From NCBI RefSeq assembly GCF_003201205.1, contig NZ_QICN01000004.1, positions 1-64,000 on the forward strand: a stretch of 64,000 nt of DNA, in the 5' to 3' direction. The notes under the pieces are model-generated. The model made no database searches, had not been told where the DNA came from, and was given only the letters and a program-made list of their open reading frames with translations. This document shows, in pieces, positions 1 to 6,727 of the stretch (position 1 is its first letter; every line of letters starts with the position of its first letter). Origin of the DNA: Sinimarinibacterium flocculans. Its GTDB lineage: Bacteria > Pseudomonadota > Gammaproteobacteria > Nevskiales > Nevskiaceae. Made by a program: the position numbers and the translations under genes.

Positions 1-2
1 TC

Positions 3-146
3 GGCGCCGAGATCGAGCGCAAGCGCGCCATGGTGCAGATGCCCGATGAACCGGCACCCGCACCCGCGCCGGCAGCGCAGCAGGACGGCGAGGGCGAGCC
101 GGCGGACGCTATGCTCAACCCGGAGATCGAAACGGCACACACCTGA
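3..146 (+). CDS. 3' end of an unidentified gene (partial)
   Basis: An open frame enters from the left edge and stops at TGA 144-146. Only the last 47 residues are visible. They begin with a charged stretch (EIERKRAMVQM) and continue into a Pro/Ala-rich, then acidic tail, which looks like a disordered C-terminus. The codon bias matches the neighbours, so I take it as a real gene end. There is no domain to name it by. The next gene starts 40 nt downstream on the same strand and could be co-transcribed. Confidence 0.5.
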   Translation, partial: GAEIERKRAMVQMPDEPAPAPAPAAQQDGEGEPADAMLNPEIETAHT

Positions 147-186
147 GCGCAGGCACCGGCGCTTAGAGGACACGGGGGACAGGTCG

Positions 187-870
187 ATGAATGCAGAGCT
201 GGACAAGAAGGTCGTCGTCGTCACCGGTGCGCTGGGCGTGCTGGGGCGGGCGGTGGCCGAAGCTGCCACCGCAGCCGGCGCGCAGGTCGTGGCCGTCGAC
301 CGCGTCGACGGGACACCGCCGACCGGTGCGGCGTCCTGGCCCGCGCTCGACCTGGGCAACGCGCAGCAGACACAGCAGGCCATGGCGGCGATCGCCGAGC
401 GCCATGGGCGGATCGATGCACTGGTGAACGTCGCCGGCGGCTTTCGCTGGGAGACGGTGGCCGACGGCTCCATCGATACCTGGGACCAGCTCTACGGGCT
501 GAACGTGCGCACCGCGGTCAACGCCTGTCGTGCGGTGCTGCCGCACCTGCCGACGGGCGGGCGCATCGTCAACATCGGGGCCGCGGGTGCGGTCAAGGCC
601 GCTGCCGGGATGGGCGCCTATGCCGCATCCAAGGCGGGCGTGGCCCGCCTGACCGAAGCGCTGGCCGAAGAACTCAAGCCCCGCGACATCACCGTCAATG
701 CGGTGCTGCCGAGCATCATCGACACGCCGACGAACCGGGCCGACATGCCCGATGCCGATGCTGCACGCTGGGTCAGCCCGCAGGCGCTCGCGGACGTCAT
801 CGTCTTCCTGCTCGGGCCCCGCGCGGCCGCCGTGACCGGTGCGCTCGTGCCGGTCACCGGCAGGGTCTGA
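187..870 (+). CDS. Short-chain dehydrogenase/reductase (SDR), catalytic Ser replaced
   Basis: This 227-residue protein has the classical SDR length. It has the nucleotide-binding glycine motif TGALGVLG (13-20), the NVAGG motif (81-85) and the active-site pair Y145/K149 (YAASK). Such enzymes oxidise or reduce alcohols and ketones with NAD(P)H in the cytosol. The residue 13 before the Tyr, normally the catalytic Ser, is Ala132 (NIGAAGA), so the usual mechanism is doubtful. The ATG at 187 was chosen because the family glycine motif starts about 12 residues in; the longer in-frame extension from 46 lies over the previous gene's tail and is Arg-rich. The substrate is unknown. Confidence 0.85.
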   Translation: MNAELDKKVVVVTGALGVLGRAVAEAATAAGAQVVAVDRVDGTPPTGAASWPALDLGNAQQTQQAMAAIAERHGRIDALVNVAGGFRWETVADGSIDTWDQLYGLNVRTAVNACRAVLPHLPTGGRIVNIGAAGAVKAAAGMGAYAASKAGVARLTEALAEELKPRDITVNAVLPSIIDTPTNRADMPDADAARWVSPQALADVIVFLLGPRAAAVTGALVPVTGRV

Positions 871-942
871 AGGACGCTGTCGGATCGCGGCATCGCAGTA
901 TGACGACCGGATTGCAACACGGTTGCGGCGGCGTATGATGAT

Positions 943-959
943 AGTCAGCAGTGTTGACT
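943..959. promoter_or_regulatory. Inverted repeat, possible operator upstream of the histidine kinase
   Basis: AGTCAGCA-G-TGTTGACT is an 8-bp inverted repeat with one mismatch and a 1-nt centre. Its right arm and flank (TGTTGACTTATA) resemble the right arm of the regulon palindrome found elsewhere in the window, but the left arm is 3 nt closer, so it may be a variant site or an unrelated one. A second inverted repeat, GCAAC-ACG-GTTGC, lies at 914-926. The rest of the 279-nt gap between 870 and 1150 shows no gene. Confidence 0.35.
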
Positions 960-1149
960 TATAAGAAGGGCGCGTGTGGGCGTGCCGTTCGAAGGGTGTT
1001 GGGGGGAGTGATGCTGAAACGATAGGCCGGCTGCTGCAGGTCCACCGGGCCGGGCAGCAACGGCAGCAGGGCACAGGCCGCCTGCGTGCGAGAGAGGATC
1101 GGGCGGCGTCCGCCAGCCGCGCCGATCGGCCTGAATAAGGGGGAGAACC

Positions 1150-2928
1150 ATGCTGCAGAGATTGTTGATGGCGATCTCCATCGGTGCGGCGATCGTCGTG
1201 CTGGTGGTGCTGGTCGTCCGCACCCAGAGCGAACCGCAGACGGTGCAGGGGCACCTGGCGCGGCTGACCACGCTTGCGCAGCTGCGCGTTGCCGACGAGA
1301 ACGCCACGGCCCAGGTCACGCGCGCCCGCCTGCGCCTGTCGACCGAGGCGAAAGGTCTTGCGGATGCGGCGCGTCGCCTGGAGGACGCCGGCTCCGCGCT
1401 CGCAACGCATCGTGACGAGTTCCGGATGGTCTCGCGGGATCTCGCCGGTACGGCCGCGGGTCTGCTGCAGCAGATCGACGAGAAGAAGTCCCTGCTGGGC
1501 ACCTATGAACGTCAGATCGAGCAGCTCGCATCGTCCTTCGAGCAACTGCGCGGACAGGCCGAGGCGCTGCTGGTCCATCCGGCACTTCCGGCGGGCAGCG
1601 CGCTGCACACGGCGGTGCGACGCCTGATCGAGGAGGTGACGCTCTATGCACTGCAGTCGAATCCGGACAACCAGCAGACCATCGAGGCACTGCTGAACCG
1701 CCTGAGCGCCGAGGCCGCGTCCGCGCGGGCGCTACGCGGTGCCCTGCTGGGCCTGGGGCGCGCGACGACGACCGTGCTGGGCGACAGCGACCGCGCGAGC
1801 GCGACGGCCGATCGCATCTCGCAGCTGCCGATCACGGCCGAGCTCGATCAGTTGCGGCATCGCTACGTCACGCACTACGCCAAGGCCGAAACCGAGATCG
1901 CCCGCTACCGCACGGTTCTGGTCATCTACGCGGGCGCGCTGCTGGCGGTGTTCGGCTTCGTCGGCTGGCGCCTGCGCCGCAGCTACGGCGAACTCGACCG
2001 CAGCCATGACGCGCTGCAGACCCTGAACACCAAGCTCGAAGCGACCGTCGAGGAGAGAACGGCGGAACTGCGCAAGGCATTCGACGATCTGCGCCTGCAG
2101 CAGGCGCAGCTGGTGCAGTCGGAGAAGATGGCGGCGCTCGGACAGATGGTCGCGGGCGTCGCTCACGAGATCAACACGCCGCTCGGTTATGCGCGAGGCA
2201 ATGTCGAGACGGTACGCGAGGCCGTACCGCTGATCCGCGAACTGTTCGACGCCCAGGCGTCCGGCGACACGGCACGGCAGGAGCAGGCCCGGCGCAGCTG
2301 GCCGCCCGAGGAGGGACTGCCCGAGCTCGAGATGCTGCTGGGCGATGCGGAATACGGTCTCGAGCAGATCGGTGAACTCGTGCGCGGCCTCAAGGATTTC
2401 TCCCGTGTCGATCGCTCGTTCAACGAGATGTTCGACCTCAACGACGGCATCGACACGGCGCTGAAGATCTGCCAGAACCAGCTCAAGGGACGCGTCGAGA
2501 TCCAGCGCGACTACGCAGAGCTGCCGCCGGTCCCGTGTGCGCCTTCGCAGATCAACCAGGTCTTTCTCAACCTGCTGAACAATGCCGGACAGGCGATCGA
2601 CGGCGCCGGCACGATCGCGATCCGCACACGCGTCGAGGACCAGATGGCGGTGGTCGAGATCCGCGACACCGGTTGCGGCATGGACGCCGACACGCAGGCC
2701 CACATCTTCGAGCCGTTCTTCACGACCAAGCCGGTCGGCAAGGGCACCGGACTGGGGCTGTCCATCGTCTTTCGCATCATCGAGGACCACCGGGGTTCGA
2801 TCGAGGTGGATTCGACGATCGGCGAGGGCACCACCTTTCGCGTGAAGCTGCCGCTGCGCTCGGCCGGCACCGGCGGGACGAGCAACGCAACCGCCCGTCC
2901 CGAGAACCTTCAGGAGACCGTCGCGTGA
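1150..2928 (+). CDS. Membrane-bound sensor histidine kinase (NtrB/DctB-like core)
   Basis: This 592-residue kinase has a transmembrane segment at 5-23 and a second at about 255-273. These enclose a roughly 230-residue, mostly helical periplasmic sensor region. A short coiled coil (280-325) leads to the HisKA box with the phosphate-accepting H339 (VAHEINTPLG). The ATPase domain follows: N-box NQVFLNLLNNAG (469-480), G1 DTGCG (506-510), F-box FEPFF (520-524) and G2 GKGTGLGLS (530-538). It would autophosphorylate H339 and pass the phosphate to the receiver protein that overlaps its stop. ATG 1150 follows a purine-rich AAGGGGGAGAA. I see no HAMP or PAS domain. The ligand is unknown. Confidence 0.92.
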   Translation: MLQRLLMAISIGAAIVVLVVLVVRTQSEPQTVQGHLARLTTLAQLRVADENATAQVTRARLRLSTEAKGLADAARRLEDAGSALATHRDEFRMVSRDLAGTAAGLLQQIDEKKSLLGTYERQIEQLASSFEQLRGQAEALLVHPALPAGSALHTAVRRLIEEVTLYALQSNPDNQQTIEALLNRLSAEAASARALRGALLGLGRATTTVLGDSDRASATADRISQLPITAELDQLRHRYVTHYAKAETEIARYRTVLVIYAGALLAVFGFVGWRLRRSYGELDRSHDALQTLNTKLEATVEERTAELRKAFDDLRLQQAQLVQSEKMAALGQMVAGVAHEINTPLGYARGNVETVREAVPLIRELFDAQASGDTARQEQARRSWPPEEGLPELEMLLGDAEYGLEQIGELVRGLKDFSRVDRSFNEMFDLNDGIDTALKICQNQLKGRVEIQRDYAELPPVPCAPSQINQVFLNLLNNAGQAIDGAGTIAIRTRVEDQMAVVEIRDTGCGMDADTQAHIFEPFFTTKPVGKGTGLGLSIVFRIIEDHRGSIEVDSTIGEGTTFRVKLPLRSAGTGGTSNATARPENLQETVA

Positions 2929-3854
2929 GTACCGCACCGCCCCCCAGCCGACCACGCCTGCTGTTCGTCGACGACGAGAGCCGGATCCTGCTGTCGTTGC
3001 GCGCGATCTTCCGCGCCGACTACGACGTCACCACCGCCGAGGGCGGCGCCAAGGCGCTCGAGGTGCTTCGCCAGGAACGCTTCGAGGTGGTCGTCAGCGA
3101 CCAGCGCATGCCGGACGTTCCCGGCGTCGAGGTCCTGCGTGCCGCGCGCGAACTGCAGCCGCAGGCCATCCGCATGCTGCTGACCGGATACTCCGACCTC
3201 AACGCCATCATCGCGTCGATCAACGAGGGCGAGATCTTCCGGTTCATTCCCAAGCCCTGGACCAACAGCGAGCTGCGCGAGACGATCGCCGCGGCGGTGC
3301 GTGCCGCCTCGGTGGAGCACGTGGCGTTGCCGGAACCTCCGCCGGGGCCGCAACAGAATGCGGCATACAACGAGGTGGGCGTTCTGGTGCTGGACGAGGA
3401 CCCGCAGACGACGATTGCCTTGCGGGCCGCGCTCGGCAGCGAGCGCGAGGTCTACACGGCGGACAGCATCGAGGCCGCGCTGACCTTGCTCGGCGAGCAC
3501 CGTATCGGCGTCATCTTCACCGAGCTGGCGGTCGTCGGTCAGAGTGTCGCGCCCTTGCTGAGCGCGCTGCGCCAGCATCATCCGGCGCTGGTCGTTGTCG
3601 CCGTCACCTCGCAGGCGGACGCGGGGCACAGCATCTCGCTGATCAACCACGGTCAGGTCTTCCGCCTGCTGCAGAAGCCGGTGGCCACGACGCTGCTGCG
3701 CGGTACTGTCAACATCGCCAGCCGTCGCCACGAGATGCTGCGGCAGCATCCGGAGCAGGCGCAGCGGGTCGTGGCCGATACCGCGCCGATGCTGCAGGTC
3801 GCCGAACGCAGCGGATTGCTCGGCAGGATTCGCGGCCTGCTGCGCTGGATCTGA
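2925..3854 (+). CDS. Response regulator with one intact and one degenerate receiver domain
   Basis: The GTG start at 2925 overlaps the kinase stop (GTGA), so the two are translationally coupled. The 309-residue protein has an intact receiver at about 10-130: acidic pair D16/D17, phosphoacceptor D59 (VVSDQRMP), T87 and K110 (FIPKPW). The FRFIPKPW ending is typical of receivers paired with HD-GYP or kinase outputs. A second receiver-like fold (about 148-270) keeps LDEDP and the LLQKPV lysine, but has EL in place of the phosphoacceptor Asp (FTELAV). No DNA-binding or enzymatic output domain is present. It probably acts through protein-protein contact, perhaps with the next gene's product. Confidence 0.88.
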   Translation: MSTAPPPSRPRLLFVDDESRILLSLRAIFRADYDVTTAEGGAKALEVLRQERFEVVVSDQRMPDVPGVEVLRAARELQPQAIRMLLTGYSDLNAIIASINEGEIFRFIPKPWTNSELRETIAAAVRAASVEHVALPEPPPGPQQNAAYNEVGVLVLDEDPQTTIALRAALGSEREVYTADSIEAALTLLGEHRIGVIFTELAVVGQSVAPLLSALRQHHPALVVVAVTSQADAGHSISLINHGQVFRLLQKPVATTLLRGTVNIASRRHEMLRQHPEQAQRVVADTAPMLQVAERSGLLGRIRGLLRWI

Positions 3855-3857
3855 GCC

Positions 3858-4655
3858 ATGGCCGACCAGAACGGGGGCAGGACCGGCGAAGGCGGCGTGT
3901 TCGCGCGGATCGCGGGTTCGGCCGAGTACTCGATCGCCGCGGCGTTGCTGGCCGTGTGCGTGGTCGTCGGCGGTGCCTTGTGGCTGCTGCAGCCGGAGTC
4001 GGCCGACGTGGTTGCGGCGCCGGTCGCCGCGCCGACCAGCGCGGTGGCCGCGGTCGACGAAGACGCGGCGCTCAGCGACTGGAAGCGGCGTCTCGGCGAG
4101 CAGTTCTCCCAGGCCGAGGCGGAGCAGCGGCAGCGGGCTGCCGACGAGGAGCGGGCGCGTCGCGCCCGCGTGGTTGCGGAGCAGGAGGCGGCTGCGGCGC
4201 GTCGGCAGGCCGAAGCCGACCGCGAGGCCCAGCGCCGTCTGGATGCGACCGCGCTGACCGCCCTGACGGCGCTGGCGACGCCCCGGCCGACGGTCGGGGC
4301 GCCGGTGGCTGCGCCGCGGACGTCCGCGCCGGTGGCGAGGCCGACGCCGCCGCCGGTCGCGGCGGTGCAGCCGACGCGCGTCGCTGCGGCGATCGACTGG
4401 TCGTCGTGCGAGGCGCCGCGCTACCCCGCGCTGTCGGTGAGCCGGGGCGAGGAGGGCGTGGTCGTCATCGCCGCCGATCTCGATGCCGCTGCACGGATTG
4501 TCGATCTGCGCATTGCCGAGTCCAGCGGACACTCGCGCCTCGACCGCGTGACGCTGGAGGCGGTGCGCGACTGCCGGTTCACGCCGGCGACGCAGAACGG
4601 CGTGCCGCAGGCGGCCACGGCCGAAGTCCGTTTCACCTGGAAGCTGCAGAACTGA
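3858..4655 (+). CDS. TonB/TolA-like periplasmic protein with C-terminal TonB domain
   Basis: This 265-residue protein has a short cytosolic N-terminus and one transmembrane helix (about 24-44). An Ala/Pro linker, a charged Arg/Glu/Ala-rich helix (about 75-130), a second Pro/Ala-rich linker and a roughly 90-residue C-terminal domain follow. The C-terminal domain (GVVVIAADLDAAARIVDLRI, later LDRVTLEAVRDCRFTPA) matches the TonB C-terminal fold, which contacts outer-membrane proteins. It starts 3 nt after the response regulator stop, so kinase, regulator and TonB-like protein form one operon. This suggests signalling linked to envelope transport. No exbB or exbD gene is nearby. Confidence 0.8.
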   Translation: MADQNGGRTGEGGVFARIAGSAEYSIAAALLAVCVVVGGALWLLQPESADVVAAPVAAPTSAVAAVDEDAALSDWKRRLGEQFSQAEAEQRQRAADEERARRARVVAEQEAAAARRQAEADREAQRRLDATALTALTALATPRPTVGAPVAAPRTSAPVARPTPPPVAAVQPTRVAAAIDWSSCEAPRYPALSVSRGEEGVVVIAADLDAAARIVDLRIAESSGHSRLDRVTLEAVRDCRFTPATQNGVPQAATAEVRFTWKLQN

Positions 4656-4683
4656 CGCGGCGGTAGGCAGCGGGTGCCGGGCC

Positions 4684-4710
4684 GGACAAGACGGCGGTCC
4701 CGACTTGTCC
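4684..4710. promoter_or_regulatory. Inverted repeat between TonB-like and AraC genes
   Basis: GGACAAG at 4684-4690 and CTTGTCC at 4704-4710 form a perfect 7-bp inverted repeat with a 13-nt spacer, about 135 nt before the AraC start. It could be the terminator of the upstream operon, although no T-run follows, or an operator for the AraC gene. Confidence 0.35.
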
Positions 4711-4843
4711 CTGCGCGAAATGTCGATGCGTCCGCGCAAACTGCGGGGACCTGTTCCGGGGCCGGGGCTAGCATCTTTCCCCACAAAGACTCCCGCGTCC
4801 CAACGCGGCGGGCGAGAGCTTCGGCTTCTGGCAGGAGATGACG

Positions 4844-5854
4844 ATGGAAACCTTGTTCGCATTCGACAAACGCAACTATCAGGAATGCCAGACGGCGTTT
4901 CGCGGTCCGCGCAACCGCGAGTACTACGGCGGCGACTACTCGATCGAGTCGGACTCGGTAATCGACGTGCGCGCCGACCGCAAGGCGGTGGGTGCCTGCT
5001 CGATCATCCGTTTGCGCTCGCGCACCCGGCAGTTCTTCCGTCGCACCTGGACCCATATCCGCGAGGACGGGACCGATGTCGCCGTGCTCTGCTTCGTGCG
5101 CCGCGGCTGGCTGCGCCTGTCGCATCAGCGTGGCGAGAGTGTGGCGCGACCGGGCGACTTCATCGTCACCCGCTCGACCACGCCGTTCTCGGTCGAGAGC
5201 TTTCCCGGTGACGACGGGGCCTACGAGCTGCTGCACCTGACGGTGCCGACGCATCTGCTGCGGCGCGTGCTCTGCGACGATGTCCGCACCGGCTTCTGCG
5301 TGCCTGCAGGCAACCGCAAGTTCGCACTGGCCGAGCGCATCCTCACGGATCTCTTCGAGGATGCGGGCGAGATCAAGGATGCGGTGGCCGAGCAACTGGT
5401 CGATGCCGTGCTGTCGGTGCTCAGCGACGCGGTGCGCAGCCACGAATCCTTCACGCCCGAACGGCAGTCGCTGGCGGATCGTCGCCTGCACGACGTGCTG
5501 CGCTTCATCGAGACCCATCTGTCCGATCCGAAACTCAGCGTCGTCGCCGTTGCCCGGGGCTGCGGCATCTCGCCGCGCTATCTGTCGCTGCTGCTGCGCC
5601 AGCACGGTACGCCGTTCTCGGCGCTGGTCTGGAGCAAGCGGCTCGAGGCTGCAGGCCACTGGCTGTCCATGTCGCGGTCGGGAGAAGCCTCGATCAGCGA
5701 GATCGCCTACCGTGTCGGCTTCAAGAGCCCGGCGCATTTCAGCCGCATGTTCAAGCGCGAGTTCAAGATGAGTCCGCGGCAGTATCGCGCCGGCGCTGCG
5801 CTGCGCGCCGAACCGCAGACGGTGGTGGTCGACGGCGGCGAATCGCGCCACTGA
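4844..5854 (+). CDS. AraC-family transcriptional regulator
   Basis: This 336-residue protein has an N-terminal cupin-like sensing domain (about 50-190; FVRRGWLRLSHQRGESVARP reads like an AraC_binding barrel). A C-terminal double helix-turn-helix follows (about 210-325), with VAVARGCGISPRYLSLLLRQ and the family signature IAYRVGFKSPAHFSRMFKRE. It should bind DNA and activate or repress a nearby catabolic gene. The start at 4844 was chosen because the AGGAG at 4833-4837 is 6 nt away; it would abut the alternative ATG at 4838. The crotonase gene follows after about 10 nt and is the likely co-transcribed partner. The inducer is unknown. Confidence 0.9.
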   Translation: METLFAFDKRNYQECQTAFRGPRNREYYGGDYSIESDSVIDVRADRKAVGACSIIRLRSRTRQFFRRTWTHIREDGTDVAVLCFVRRGWLRLSHQRGESVARPGDFIVTRSTTPFSVESFPGDDGAYELLHLTVPTHLLRRVLCDDVRTGFCVPAGNRKFALAERILTDLFEDAGEIKDAVAEQLVDAVLSVLSDAVRSHESFTPERQSLADRRLHDVLRFIETHLSDPKLSVVAVARGCGISPRYLSLLLRQHGTPFSALVWSKRLEAAGHWLSMSRSGEASISEIAYRVGFKSPAHFSRMFKREFKMSPRQYRAGAALRAEPQTVVVDGGESRH

Positions 5855-5864
5855 TCCGTTGCCG

Positions 5865-6665
5865 ATGAACGACGCGCTGCGGGCCTACGACACTCTCGCC
5901 CTGAGTCGCCAGGGGCGGCGCCTGACCGTCACGCTGAACCGCGGTGACGCGCTCAACGCCGTCAACCTGCGCATGCACGAGGAGCTGGCGGACGTGTTCA
6001 CGTTCGCCGCGCAGGACGAGCACTCGGACGTCGTCGTGCTCACCGGTGCCGGCCGTGCGTTCTCCGCCGGCGGCGACCTGGACCACGTCGCCCACAACGC
6101 GGCGAACCCGCACCTGTTCGACAACGAGGTGCGCCTGGCCAAGCGCATCGTCTTCGCGATGCTGGACCTGGACAAGCCGCTGGTGTGCCGCCTCAACGGC
6201 CACGCGGTCGGACTCGGCGCGACCCTGGCGCTGTTCTGCGATGTGGTCTTCGCCGCCGAGCACGCCAAGATCGGCGATCCGCACGTCGCCATCGGCCTCG
6301 TCGCCGGCGATGGCGGGGCGGTGATCTGGCCGCAGCGCGTCGGCCTGTGCCGGGCCAAGGAATACCTGCTGACCGGGGAACTGATCCCCGCTGCCGTGGC
6401 GGCCGAGATCGGGCTGGTCAATCACTGCCTGCCGATGGCCGAGCTGGACGCAGCCGTCGATACGTTCTGCGACAAGCTGCTCGCGGGTTCGCGCAACGCG
6501 ATCCGCTGGACCAAGGTGCTGCTCAACCTCGAGCTCAAGCGCATCGCCACCGCGGTCATGGATGCCGGCATCGCCTACGAGGCGGTGGCGCAGCGCTCTG
6601 CCGACCATCGCGAGGGCATCCAGGCGCTGCGCGAGAAGCGCAAGCCGGTGTTCGGGCGCGAGTAG
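5865..6665 (+). CDS. Crotonase-fold protein lacking both hydratase glutamates
   Basis: This 266-residue member of the enoyl-CoA hydratase/isomerase superfamily has the oxyanion-hole region AFSAGGDLD (65-73) and the second glycine region VGLGATLALFCD (115-126). The two catalytic glutamates of true enoyl-CoA hydratases are replaced by T120 and H140, so it is probably not a classical hydratase. Isomerase, hydrolase, lyase or dehalogenase-type chemistry on an acyl-CoA remains possible. ATG 5865 is used; a TTG at 5859 is an alternative, and neither has a strong ribosome binding site. Translation may be coupled to the AraC gene ending at 5854. Confidence 0.8.
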   Translation: MNDALRAYDTLALSRQGRRLTVTLNRGDALNAVNLRMHEELADVFTFAAQDEHSDVVVLTGAGRAFSAGGDLDHVAHNAANPHLFDNEVRLAKRIVFAMLDLDKPLVCRLNGHAVGLGATLALFCDVVFAAEHAKIGDPHVAIGLVAGDGGAVIWPQRVGLCRAKEYLLTGELIPAAVAAEIGLVNHCLPMAELDAAVDTFCDKLLAGSRNAIRWTKVLLNLELKRIATAVMDAGIAYEAVAQRSADHREGIQALREKRKPVFGRE

Positions 6666-6685
6666 CGCCTCGCGGTCAGGCGGTG

Positions 6686-6723
6686 CGCGGCGCGTCTGCG
6701 CCGCGTGCGGGCCATGGGCCCGC
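6686..6723. terminator. Two hairpins between convergent genes
   Basis: CGCGGCG-CGTCTG-CGCCGCG (6686-6705) and GCGGGCC-ATG-GGCCCGC (6707-6723) are perfect 7-bp stems in the 62-nt gap between the convergent crotonase and hydrolase genes. They are well placed to stop transcription from both sides. There is no clear U-tract. Confidence 0.5.
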
Positions 6724-6727
6724 GGAA

